From the NCBI RefSeq assembly GCF_000485595.1, contig NW_014577864.1, positions 1-33,463 of the forward strand: a DNA stretch of 33,463 bases, written 5' to 3'. The notes beneath the pieces are model-generated. The model was not told the DNA's origin and searched no databases. It saw only the letters and a list, made by a program, of their open reading frames with translations. The DNA comes from Priapulus caudatus (lineage: Eukaryota; Priapulida; Priapulimorpha; Priapulimorphida; Priapulidae). Numbering within the stretch: the first letter of the stretch is position 1; the number at the start of each line of letters is the position of its first letter. Positions 1 through 22,852 of this stretch are shown here, in pieces. A program made the translations under genes and the position numbers.

Positions 1-27
1 CTTTATTTTAAAGGCGGAGGTTTACTT

Positions 28-243
28 AGGTTTTCTAGGGTTATTTTCAGCTAATTTAGGCTTATACATTACGCTACATAAACAAGTTTCATGGTTCAAT
101 CACATTAGATAATACTTTAAAATAAATGTTTTAAATCTAACGATACAGTTTGATTCACAACGATGGTGGCGCCATTCAAAGCGCACGATCTGAATAAGTT
201 GCCGCCAAAAACACTTTCCAGCCAAAGGGCACAGCGAGGGGTT
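28..243 (+). repeat. left inverted arm of 3.1 kb element
   Basis: This is the reverse-complement partner of ~2903-3115. Similarity is interrupted by small indels but runs through the whole arm. Confidence 0.6.
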
Positions 244-881
244 TCTTATTTATTTCATTTAAAGCAAACAGGATTGTAAATCTTCATAAACGACATATAG
301 CTTTCAGCTTATAATATGGTAAATTTTGCCCTAAAATGAATAATCGTTCGGATTAACCTAGCATAGGTATAAATATTAATTGCAACTTTTTGTGATTAGC
401 CTCTCGGTCTGGTAACGTGCAAAAGCTATATGTCAAATACGAACTTTTTGGAGTGGCGGCACGGTCGCGAGGTTGTTCATGGCGCCGTTCAAATTTCCGT
501 AGCGTGTGATGTGTAATTAATTATAAACAATTAAATTCAGGTGTCTCGGTAACAAATACGTGTCCGTATAGACGATTTGTTATTACAGTAAGTACAGTTG
601 TATGCAGTAAAATCCTAGAGGCTTACTGTCCCTTTAACTTAAAAAAGCAGAAGGATTGCTAATATCTTATAAACGACCATGATAGTGTTCCAAGTTATAT
701 ATGAATAATTTTGCCCCTAAATTGAACTTGGAATATCCAATTCGGTTTAGCATTATAGGCAGTGCTCGACAATAAGAAAAAAAATGTGGTTGTCCGCAAC
801 CAATTCTGGCTTGTCCCAAAAACCTATCCAAAATCTCTATTTCAATCACATAAATATATGATCAAGAAAACCCCCAAAAAC

Positions 882-1165
882 AGTGGCCGTAGCCAGATTT
901 CTTAACACGGGGGGCCAAAAACAGCGAACTGCGCAAAACATAGTGGATGACATAATATCTTTGTACTGGCTTCCTCCGCGCCTCCCTCTCCAGCACCCTA
1001 CGGCTCCTCTACTTCCAAGCTCTGCAATCTTTGTTTTTGGGCGGCCAATGCGAAAAAGGCAAATTTTGTTCATTGTTCTCTGCTCCCAAGATCAGGTAAT
1101 TGTTCAGTGGCGGGTTCCTAGGACTTCCAAGAAGGGGGGGGGGTATGGGGATCCTCCCAGAAACT
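882..1165. repeat. possible transposon-end remnants
   Basis: CAGTGGCCGTAGCCAG at 882 is followed by a G-run (ACGGGGGGCC). At ~1107 CAGTGGCGGGTTCC is followed by another G-run. This pattern resembles the ends of degraded DNA transposons common in invertebrate genomes. I could not pair the two as inverted ends, so the call is weak. Confidence 0.2.
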
Positions 1166-2125
1166 GTTAGGAAACTTGCCTGGTTTGTTTTCCAAATCGA
1201 GTACCACCTTCTAAATCAGAACCTGCAATATATACCAAGTGTTTGGAAAATAAGCATGCTGGTCCCATATTTTTTTAATTATTCACATTTAATTCACGAT
1301 TAGATTTCCTTGATGCGCTAGAAAACACTCGGATGTTCAAGTTGGAAAATTGCAACATTATTGTGCCAGCAGCCTACACCAGTTGGTTGGCGATTAATTG
1401 TCAGTTTTCAGATGCAAAATACTTGAAGCAAAGGTTATAACAGCCATAGATTAAATTGGGTACTTTACGCATATATATAAGATAGCCGAGTCGGTTTAGC
1501 AGTAGTGTTAGGGTTAGGTTAGGGATACGGTTTACTGTTTGTACTTGTGTGCTGGATGCCGTACCCGTAGCCTCGACAGCACATTAAAGATGACTATTGC
1601 AAAGATTTTTGCCCTAAGAAAAAACTAAGGCGAGATTATTTTTATTTTGTTGGTTTACAGAAATCCGCCGACCCAATTTTCAAGACGAAAAAATAATAAA
1701 ATTGAACATTTGTATTTTTTTATTCCGACCTTTTTCTCTAAGAATTATGAATAAAAAATATGTAAACTTGCACAAACAGTTTATATAAAAGTAAAAATTA
1801 ATTACAAGTTGCAGTTTTGTTTTCATCTTAGTTTTTCTAAATACTTTAAATAGTCATGTATAACAGTATCAATGTATTTTGACTTGTTTGATCTGACCAA
1901 AACGACAATTTTTATTTTTTTATTTTTTCACAACAAGTTCAACAACAACAACTAAATTCTTGCTAAACACACAAACAAAAGGTGGGCCATAAATATAGCT
2001 GAATTAATAGTCTTCACCTGACAGCGAAAATATCACTGATATACACAACATTAAAAATACTAAGATTTCTTAGCAAGACGGAAACATATATCTGTGACCA
2101 AGAGTACGATTCCATTCTGTCTCGA

Positions 2126-2637
2126 TTGGAGCAGATCACGCCATGTGAAACAACTCAACAGGATGATGTAAAGACTCTGATCTGGGTTAATTGCATTACC
2201 AATAATGCCAACGCTCGTCAACGGTTCTGGTCTTGGCCACTCCTTGAGATGTCACGTCTTTCAGCTGAATTCAAATGGCCAATTCAATCGTTGCTTGTAG
2301 ACAACCAACAAGAGCCATCATCGTTTAACCAAGTGCTGTGAGGAAAGCGCATGACGAACGGTTGATCGCATACAGGCTCCGCCATACTCGAGGTCACGGC
2401 AATCCCTTTGCTGCTGAAGCGGACAGCTCTACAACTTCAATCACACAATACATATGTCCCAACAAGAAGAGTAGGTCCTCACAGATCCTGAAATATCGAC
2501 GACACTGGGCAGAAGCTTGTAATGTGGTTTACGTTGCAGAACGCATGAATGGAGATGTCCCAGCTCTGCTGGGCACCAGGTCAACGCAAGCACGACAACA
2601 GGCTGTAGGTCAGGAAACAAGAAAAGCAGAACGGTAA
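2126..2637 (+). pseudogene. two adjoining short ORFs inside the 3.1 kb element, unrecognised
   Basis: An ORF of 71 codons (2126-2341) is followed, in another frame, by one of 99 codons (2338-2637). They overlap at the stop/start. Base composition is more coding-like here than in the AT-rich flanks. I recognise no domain or catalytic motif in either product. The adjoining frames inside a transposon-like element would fit the decayed remnant of an element-encoded protein. Chance ORFs are equally possible. Confidence 0.25.
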
Positions 2638-2902
2638 AGATCCGTGAACCAGTCAGTTAGATCTGAAAGAACACAAAAGATCTGTAAACGGTCGCTTGAT
2701 GGTACTAGCCAGAGTCAAGCCGTGACTCGATCAGAAGCATGCGCGATTGGAAACTAACGAGTTCACTCTTTACCCCCAGCAGCACTGGTTTGCACCCGCG
2801 GTTCGACTCGTACATGCTACTGACAAACTCAAGCTTATCCATAGCCTTGACAAGCTTTGTAAACGACAGAAACTCCATGCTGATGCACCCAAGCAGCGAA
2901 AA

Positions 2903-3115
2903 ACACCCTCGGTCTGTAGCCCTTGGCTGAAAAGTTCGTTTGCGCAACTTTTCAGATAGTGCGCTTTGAGTGGTGCCAACGTCGTTGTAATCAAACTGTA
3001 GTCGTTGGTTTTAAAGCATTTAAAAAAAAAATTTCTAATGGTGATTGAACCATGAAACTTTTTATGTAGCATAATTTTAACCTAAATCAACTGAAAATAA
3101 CCCTAGAACCTAGAG
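2903..3115 (-). repeat. right inverted arm of 3.1 kb element
   Basis: Read on the minus strand it follows 28-243: GGTTATTTTCAG, then GCTACATAAA, GTTTCATGGTTCAATCA, CAGTTTGATT, CAAAGCGCAC and TTCAGCCAA. The outer edge is near 3115, where CTAGAACCTAGAGTC ends and unrelated sequence begins. Confidence 0.6.
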
Positions 3116-3131
3116 TCAAGTATTCCTTACT

Positions 3132-3270
3132 GACTGTGTCCGTGTGCATGTGCAAGTGTGTCTGTGTGTGCATGTGTATGTGCATATGCATGTGTGTGTG
3201 TCACTGTGTGTGTGCGTGCATGTGTGCGTGTCACTGACTCACTGTGTGTGCATGTGTGTGTGTGTGTGTA
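3132..3270 (+). repeat. TG-rich microsatellite
   Basis: A compound (TG)n tract interrupted by CA, TCAC and GCATG steps, just outside the right arm of the 3.1 kb element. Alternating purine-pyrimidine sequence of this kind can adopt Z-DNA. Confidence 0.9.
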
Positions 3271-3490
3271 ACCATGATTGGAAAGTGGTTGTAAAGACAA
3301 AAAAACTAAATGCTTGATCTAAAATAAAAAGTTGGAACAATGGTTTAACAAGACATTGGCATTGTAGTTTGTAAGTCACGAAAACTTTCTCTCTTTGTAG
3401 AATTTTATGAAGCAATTATAATATAGATTCAGAATGAGGGCACTCATACTTTAACTTTATCATACTCATAGTCATACTTACACATATGCA

Positions 3491-3610
3491 GTGTTTCCCC
3501 TGCATTGACATGAGCGAGGCGGCCGCCTCGCTCAAATTCTCACCCGCCACACAGAAATTTGTCCAAAACACCGCCTCGCTGACGAAAATCAATGTTCTTC
3601 CAGATCAATA
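3491..3610. mobile_element. hAT-like end fragment with GC palindrome
   Basis: It begins CAGTGTTTCCCCTGCA, a hAT-type terminal sequence. This is followed within ~20 bases by a 24-bp perfect palindrome (3511-3534) and then CACCCGCCAC. Reading 22635-22852 on the minus strand gives the same order: a CAG-initial end, a GGCGG-centred palindrome, then CACCCGCCAC. The two are probably related non-autonomous elements. No opposite end was found here. Confidence 0.4.
3511..3534. repeat. 24-bp perfect palindrome
   Basis: Self-complementary half-sites TGAGCGAGGCGG / CCGCCTCGCTCA with no spacer, containing a NotI-type GCGGCCGC core. Confidence 0.95.
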
Positions 3611-3940
3611 AACTACACTTTATTGAACAAAAATCGAAATAAAGCTTCAAACGTAAAACACAACGCCGCGTACTTACGATACTGTCAACACGCGAATCTT
3701 GGCAAGGCCTATAGATAAACACAGGTTTGGAAGATGATTGGTCACGTACTTGAGCGCCACAGGCGCCATGTTGACTCCAGCAGCGAATTAAGGGCGTTAT
3801 ACCTATGCATACATACGCATGGGTGTTCGCTTGTATTCTACATCAGGAAAGTGCTTTCGTTGAAATAAAATCGCATTTCATGCTGTTAAGTGTTATTAAC
3901 GCAAATGAGAGCATATAAAAATAATTAACTGATAATGTTT

Positions 3941-4322
3941 TTTTAGCTCACCTTGACATCGTCAAGCTGAGCTATTGTCATGGGTCCGTCGTACGTCCGT
4001 CCGTCCGTCCGTCCGTCCGTCCGTCCGTCCGTCTGTCAACATTTGGCTATGGTCAACGATAACCCAGGAACCGTTTGACCAACATGTTTGAAATTGTGTA
4101 TAGTTGTTACTGAGCACTATACTCCCATATTAAATGTCCTATTTTGGAGCACGCCAGTCGACGTACTTTCGAGCCACGGCAATTTTTTGCCAAAAATGGG
4201 AATTGCCATTAGTCAGTTCAGGCTCAACGGATTTTGCTCATTTTTGGTATGTGAATGAATAAGGGCTAGGAGTTTTGATATTTAAAAAAAATTATGCAAA
4301 TTAGGTAGGGTTTGGCAATTAT
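3941..4322 (+). mobile_element. AGCTCA-family element, copy a (5' part)
   Basis: It starts with a hairpin at 3945-3973 (AGCTCACCTTGAC, ATC, GTCAAGCTGAGCT; one mismatch). A (CCGT)n tract follows, then a conserved body beginning CAACATTTGGCTA. The body shares GTCAACGATAAC, ACCGTTTGACC, TATTTTGGAGCACGCCAGTC and TTATGCAAATTAGGTAG with the copies in PRPF4B introns. It is preceded by a T-run, as are the other copies. No ORF is present. The copy seems to lose its 3' end near 4322. It is a non-autonomous element of unknown class. Confidence 0.75.
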
Positions 4323-5203
4323 ATAGCATATTATATAGACACGCAGATAACAAACAGTCTGTGGTGTCACACTCGTCTGGTTCGTTTTACAAGATTTCAT
4401 TGACAATATCTTTAATGCAAAATTCCTGCTATGAGAGCACTCAATGGATAGGGGAGGGGGAGGTTTGTGACGAATAGATGGCCCCGGACAAGTAAAGTCC
4501 TATGTCGGACAAGTTATTCTTTGCTAGTGCTTGATCGGAACAACTGAAAAGTTTAGTTGTTTAATAATGATTCTTAACGATCCTCTTGAGCCAGGCGCTA
4601 TTCGCACCACATTTCTCCACTTCAAGGACGTTTTCAAAGGTCCTTGAAAATAAAACGCGTGGCCGCGACACCCAGCTGTTACCCATTGACAGATTCTATT
4701 CAGACGCAATGCGTACCTCCCTGGCCGGGGCAAGCATTTTATTGTTATGTACTGGGGGGGCGTCCGATTGTTTATAAGTCGGGTTGGGGCAATATTCTTT
4801 ACTGAATATGTAGAGGGGTGGCTCGCTGGGAGAGAGGACGACAGCAAAATCTTCCCTGTGATTGAGAAAGAAGCTGCAATCGTACATGACACCATGAGCG
4901 TGCCAGCATGCTAACGATAAACGTGTGAATTTCATTTACGATTTACATGTACTGGTAAGTTATACTCGTGTATAATGTATAAATTCATGTAAATATAACG
5001 TCTACCCATATTTGCATTGAAACATTGGTACATTAACAGATTTCTTAGCCGTCGTCTATGAAGTCGCACCCCGATTTTTTTTATTGAAGTTGTGTTCAAA
5101 AAAGCTGTGGGTTTAAACACAAGTAAGATACGGTATATATGTGTAAGTGTAATTACACACGCACCGTACGCATGCAACTGCGGCAGCAGACACATCCTAG
5201 GTA

Positions 5204-5224
5204 CCGGTGGGGGGGGGGGGGGGT
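5204..5224 (+). repeat. poly-G run
   Basis: An uninterrupted G homopolymer of about 15 bases between GGTACCGGT and TTTTGCG. Its length is likely to be unreliable in any assembly. Confidence 0.8.
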
Positions 5225-5361
5225 TTTGCGAGCCTATATGCCGCAGGGGAGATACTTGGCAAAAAATATAGGAGTGGTATAATATATATATATATCTACA
5301 TGTCTATCTATACTATGTTAGATGATACTTATATATTTTATATATCTATTATGAATAATCT

Positions 5362-5387
5362 ATATTATACAGCTCCCTGTATAATAT
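5362..5387. repeat. small perfect hairpin
   Basis: Arms ATATTATACAG and CTGTATAATAT around the loop CTCC, in a TA-rich stretch (5280-5400). Confidence 0.8.
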
Positions 5388-5633
5388 GATAATGCACTGA
5401 ACACCAAAGAGGACATTAACGCTCATAGATGTGCACAAGTAAAATGTTTGGACAAGTTAAACAATTGATTCTTGTTTGCCACGACAGGACAACCAATCTG
5501 AAAAATAAGCGTCGAGGCTTGTTAAATACTATTATTATTATATAATTATATTTAATGATATGAATGATTTATGCTAAGAAACTCCAAGTGGTATCAGCGC
5601 GCATCTACCGCACAGGAATTGTGATTCATCTTC

Positions 5634-6235
5634 AGCTCATCTGACATAGTTCAGATGCAGCTTGTAGAATCGCCAAATGATTTGTCGTCCGTCGTCCGTC
5701 CTCGTCATCATTTGGGCACAAAATCTCAACCGCAGTCGACGTACGGTCACGTATTCGGCACATGAGGGGGATTCGCAATACGATTGGATGTCGAAGCTGG
5801 GGTCAAAGGCAGAAGGTCCAAGAGGTGTGTAAAAGAAGGGAACATTCACTCTTAACTTAAGGTAAAGGGAGGAAATGCAGATATTGCGGCACAAATCTAC
5901 ACCGGCTCGACCGTAGCTCGTGATAGTGGGTATAGCAATCCAATGGTAGGAAAAGCCATCACTTGTGCCGAACTGTGGAGGTCCACAGGTCAAAGGTCAA
6001 TGGCACAGGCAAGATTTTAGACATTTTCTGAGTGACTGGTCTACGGAGTGATTGAAAAACTTTTTGTTTCAAGCGGTGACCTATGCATTTTTATGGCTTT
6101 ATTGAAAGGACATGAAAATATCCGTCTGCTGAACATAGCGAAGCCGAGAATGTCGGATAACCTTTTGCCCGCTCAGAGGAGGTTAAAACTGGATTTGTTG
6201 ACTGTCTGTTAGAAAGAATTTGACTGCCGGGTTTG
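5634..6235 (+). mobile_element. AGCTCA-family element, copy d (second subfamily)
   Basis: It starts AGCTCATCTGACATAGTTCAGATGCAGCT, a hairpin analogous to copy a, followed by GTCGTCCGTC tracts. The body (GGGCACAAA, TCGACGTACGGTCAC, AAAGGTCAATGGCACAGG, TTTATTGAAAGGACATGA) matches 7031-7641 nearly throughout, but with very many single-base indels. The element may continue to a family-type 3' end at ~7005 (GGTGAGCTCAGGTGCATTGACACTTTCATT split over 6976-7005). Confidence 0.7.
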
Positions 6236-6859
6236 CTAGTGAGAATCTATAAGCGCCTGGATGATGAGGCTACAATGTCAGAGTGAAATTTCAAAGCTAA
6301 ATTTGGTTAAAGAAGGTTATGCTGCCTTAAATCGTATAATTCTATGGCATTCTGTACTGTCAGTATGTTACATGTAACGTATGCCACTGCCAGTGGCTAC
6401 TGCCAGTGCATGTGTGTTAGTACTGTGTAGTTTTTGCTGCGTTAATTGTTACAGGTGCCGCTTCTCTATTGCAGCCTGTAGGCTTGCGTAAGGTAAATGG
6501 ATGAGTGCTTACCTATTCTGTCTTGCAAATAGTTGTTGCTACTACGTAACGATGGGAGCTTCATCCTTTAATCTGAAACACTTAAACGTACGCGCCATCT
6601 TGTGCCAACTTTCATAACGATCCCAACGAACATTCCTTTGAGAAGGTTCCTGATACCATCCCTGTGCATTCCACTGTTTCCGGCGTGTATGTGAACACAT
6701 TTGGACTAACAGGGTTACTTAGAATCCCACGACTCCACCACAGAGTCACCGCAGTAGACGTTAGATGAGCACTGTCGCTCGCCGGCACTTGTTGTTTATA
6801 AATTATTTATAATTTATTTATAAATATTATTTATTATTTTCACATAAAAAATTACACAT

Positions 6860-7005
6860 AAATCAAAGTATATAATGGAGTTCTCCGATATATACTCTTC
6901 GTTTTCTATAATGTACGGTCATGGTTGCTCAATTAAACTGACTTCTTCTCACTCACTCATTTGTGTCCTTTTTGTGGTGAGCTCAGGTGCATTGACACTT
7001 TCATT
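6860..7005 (+). mobile_element. 3' end of an AGCTCA-family element
   Basis: GGTGAGCTCAGG followed by ATTGACACTTTCATT matches the 3' end of copy c at 16356-16386. It is preceded at ~6870-6900 by a degenerate form of the AGTATATAATGG / ATATATACTCTT inverted motif seen at 16266-16318. The next copy begins only ~25 bases later, at 7031. Confidence 0.55.
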
Positions 7006-7030
7006 TAATCTTCGTTGATTATGTATTTTT

Positions 7031-7641
7031 AGCTCATCTGACATAGTCAGATGCAGCTTGTAAATCGCATGTCGTCCGTCGCGTCGCGTCGCCGTCGTCC
7101 GTCGTGCTCCGTCAACAGTTGGGCACAAATCTTAACCGCTCGACGTACGGTCACGATATTCGGGACGTGGGGGGGGGGGGGGGGTGATCCGAAAACGAGT
7201 TGGGATGTGGAAGCTGGGGTGCAAAGGTCAAAGGTCAAGGAGGTGTAAAATAGGTGGGAACAATTCACTCAACTTAACTAGTATAGGGAGGAAATGCAGA
7301 ATTGCGCACAAATCTAAACGGCTCGACCGAGGCTTGTGATAGTCGGTGTGATAGCGATCATGGTAGGGAAAAGCCATCACTGTGCCGAAATTGGAGGTCA
7401 CAGTCAAAGGTCAATGGCACAGGCAGATTTTAGACATTTCTGAGGAATGGTCTGACGCAGCAATTGAACCTTTTTTGTTTCAGCGGTGACCTACCATTTT
7501 ATGGCTTTATTGAAAGGACATGAAATGTGCTTCCACGCTGACAGTTGAAGGAGTAATTGCCGATAACCTTTGGCTCTCAAGAGGAGGGTTAAACATGGAT
7601 TTGTTGACTGTTAACAAAGAGTGGAACTGCTTTTTGCTATT
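7031..7641 (+). mobile_element. AGCTCA-family element, copy e (second subfamily)
   Basis: It starts with the hairpin AGCTCATCTGAC-ATA-GTCAGATGCAGCT, then CGTC-rich repeats and a body homologous to 5634-6235. A poly-G run at ~7170-7184 interrupts it. It carries no credible ORF and gives way to a C-rich tract at 7645. Confidence 0.7.
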
Positions 7642-7644
7642 AGG

Positions 7645-7711
7645 CCCCTTCCCCCCACCCTCACCCTTCCCCTCCCCCACCCCCTCCCCCCCCCTTCCCC
7701 CACCCCCCACC
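7645..7711 (+). repeat. 67-base polypyrimidine (C-rich) tract
   Basis: Nearly pure C/T with many C-runs of 4-8 broken by T or single A. The complementary strand is G-rich with far more than four G-tracts, so it could form G-quadruplexes, and the C strand could form an i-motif or H-DNA. The Gly-rich minus-strand ORF over it is a by-product. Confidence 0.9.
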
Positions 7712-8084
7712 GAGCCGCGATAGTGGGCGTGTCCTAACAATGATGTTGCAACTGGTGTTCTGCATATCTGCGCCTAACAAATGTGGTATCTGACCACGAC
7801 TGAAATTTACGTTTTAAATCGTAGCAACAGACCTCAGATGAGCCCAGACGCTCTGGCGGCTCTTGTCAAATGTAATGAACTTCAAATTCACATAGATCAT
7901 TTCATACACAGAAGATAAATATAACGAAGCTTGTCAAGATTCTTTGCCACGCTCACAAGGCATTCGCCATCGTTTCCGACGGTATTACTATTTAATGTGA
8001 ATACGTGTATCATTTCATATTCATAGTTTATTTGTTCCTTTTGACAACTTGAAAAAGTAATTCAAGAGTCTCATATAATGTGTT

Positions 8085-8840
8085 CAGAATAGCTTAGAAT
8101 GCACCAAATTGCACCTTTTTTTTAATTTCCCAGGAGAGCATGCCCCCGGATCCCCCTAGTGTCGCGTGCACCTTCGGTGCTCGCATTGCTCGCTCCTCGG
8201 TCCCTCGGATAGCGCAACCACCAAAATAAATTTTACCACCTTGCTGACCTTTTTGGCCAGGGGAAACAGTGTATGTGTATGTTTTTATGGTCTGGATGAG
8301 CAACAGATGACTGCATTTCAGTGCTAAGTCATCTAATACATTACTAACATTTCCATCACAGTATTATCACGATGCTATAATGTTTACATAGCTGACAGTA
8401 CGGTAGCAAATAAAATCTGTTCAGAATTGCACCAAACTATAAGTAAAGATATTTTACATATTTTTTCATCCTTTAAGTCTACTATAGCCTTATTCCAAAG
8501 AGTGAAGTTCCTGTGAACTAGCGTGTTTTGTCGATAGAAATTTCATGTTCTGTTTTACCTGAAGAATATCATGCCATCATTTATAAACATTTTACAGCAT
8601 GAAACATGCCAATGATGATTGGCAAGGTGATGTTGGCATGACATGACAGCGACATGACATGACGCAACATGACATTGATGTTACAAACAAAATTTTTGAG
8701 GGCTGGTAAATTATGGTGAGCCTGTTACCAGCCCTTTGGGCCGGTGCAAAACAAGCTGAATTTCGTGCCCTGGGCACTGCATGTTTCTTTTTTCCATGCT
8801 GTGTGTCCACAAATGGCTGTTTCACCCAACACCTCACATT
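8085..8840. mobile_element. degraded DNA-transposon-like segment
   Basis: TTGCACC motifs (8109-8117, 8427) accompany GCATGCCCCCGGATCCCCCT. The same GC-rich signature occurs in reverse complement at 22715-22735 inside a TIR-flanked element. A subterminal-type hairpin follows at 8699-8735 (AGGGCTGGTAA / TTACCAGCCCT). Together these suggest a hAT-like relic, but ends and target duplications are not resolvable. A small TGACATGACA tandem patch lies at 8635-8675. Confidence 0.35.
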
Positions 8841-9150
8841 TAAAATTAGTAAAATTTTGATAAGAATTTTGATAAAAATTTGATAAAAATTTTCATGGGC
8901 ATTATTCCATAAATTTTGCTATTTCTTAGTAACAATCATTAAACAATGCCATGAGTGGCTCTGAGTGGGCATATATCCATACAGATAAGTGCACTCTTTA
9001 AATTCCTACTATTATAATATTTCTAATTAAAGCCTGGTTTAATCATAATTGAAAAGGAACAAAAACGCTAAATGGTTTTGTTGCGACAAAGTTGACATTT
9101 TGGTTTCCACCATGTATAAAGTGCCTAATGATTTGTGTTTCTTCCTATAT
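8841..9150. other. region upstream of PRPF4B; no promoter recognised
   Basis: AT-rich sequence with a short tandem patch at ~8858-8895 (variants of TTTTGATAAAAA). The bases just before the first recognised coding exon (GTTTCTTCCTATATCAAG) resemble a 3' splice site. Any upstream exon and promoter would then lie elsewhere in 7700-9150 or further left. Confidence 0.4.
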
Positions 9151-9170
9151 CAAGCATATCAAGTGAGTCG

Positions 9171-22236
<13,066 letters not shown>

Positions 22237-22634
22237 TGTGCTGCCTGCTGTGTGTACATGGGGGCTGTGCTGGGTGGGGATGGAGAATGGCCAGGTGCTG
22301 GTGTAAATGGATCCGTTCGCCGGTTGCTCTCCACCCTGACTTCCATATCAGTCCCCACTAGTCGTAACGTTCTGCTGATAGCATGTTGGAGAGGCAGGGA
22401 AATATTCTCCAGCAGTTGCCCACTACCTCTTAGCATTGCTGGTTCCTCGCTGGTTGAGCAGAGGGGTTAGGAAATGGCTTTCTGGTACTTCTAGGCCTGT
22501 CAGGTAGGAATGGTATGAAGTACCTATGGATGGATGTGATAATGAACATGAGAGCTACTAGCCGGTCAGTGAGAGTGTGAAGTGTGCATGTGTTATGCTC
22601 TAGGCGCCTGATAAGTATGGAACATGTATGCAGT

Positions 22635-22852
22635 CAGGGTTCTCCAAGCTTTTTCATTATAGCATGGCGGGTGCTGCTTCTACGGTCCTAGTTGCAAATC
22701 GCCGAAAGCGGTTTGCGTGCTAGGGGGGTCCGGGGGCTATGATATTTAGCATGGCGGCTATGATATTTAGAGTGGCGGGTGCATTTTAGGATGGCGGGGC
22801 TCGACGATAGCCTGGCGGGCCGCCAGGCTATAAGTGCTCTTGGAGAACCCTG
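22635..22852. mobile_element. 218-bp TIR element with 5-bp target duplication
   Basis: Perfect 14-bp inverted ends CAGGGTTCTCCAAG / CTTGGAGAACCCTG are flanked by direct GCAGT repeats (22630-22634 and 22853-22857). Inside are a GC-rich palindrome at 22808-22830 (TAGCCTGGCGG, G, CCGCCAGGCTA), repeated ATGGCGG / CTATGATATTTAG motifs and a GGGGTCCGGGGG signature shared with ~8136-8155. The CAG-initial ends suggest hAT, but hAT normally makes 8-bp duplications, so the class is open. Confidence 0.8.

Larger units (their letters stand above)
25..3118. mobile_element. ~3.1 kb element with long inverted ends (unclassified)
   Basis: Bases ~28-243 recur in reverse complement at ~2903-3115. Shared blocks include TCTAGGGTTATTTTCAG, AAGTTTCATGGTTCAATCA, CAGTTTGATT and CAAAGCGCAC, in the same order and with similar spacing. 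This gives ~215 bp inverted arms around ~2.65 kb. Inside, ~263-354 and ~650-745 are degenerate direct copies (shared ATAAACGAC, AATTTTGCCC), suggesting repeated subterminal units. No target-site duplication could be confirmed because the left end lies at the window edge. The only interior ORFs are two short unrecognised ones at 2126-2637. A shorter relative lies in a PRPF4B intron (14677-14960), so this is a dispersed family. Long-TIR or foldback DNA transposon is my inference; the superfamily is unknown. Confidence 0.6.
4323..5633. other. no gene seen
   Basis: This is AT-rich sequence with a poly-G run and TA-rich microsatellite-like patches. The short ORFs on both strands have no recognisable content and no splice-site support. 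Confidence 0.6.

Noticed and set aside
1508-1524. Telomere-like TTAGGGTTAGGTTAGGG
   Set aside because: Under three imperfect units in AT-rich DNA is expected by chance; no array is present.
4524-4895. 123-codon minus-strand ORF
   Set aside because: No domain, no splice support and no coding-like composition.
5637-5993. 118-codon minus-strand ORF
   Set aside because: It lies wholly in an AGCTCA element and is destroyed by indels in the sister copy at 7031.
7507-7740. Gly-rich minus-strand ORF
   Set aside because: It is a translation of the polypyrimidine tract.
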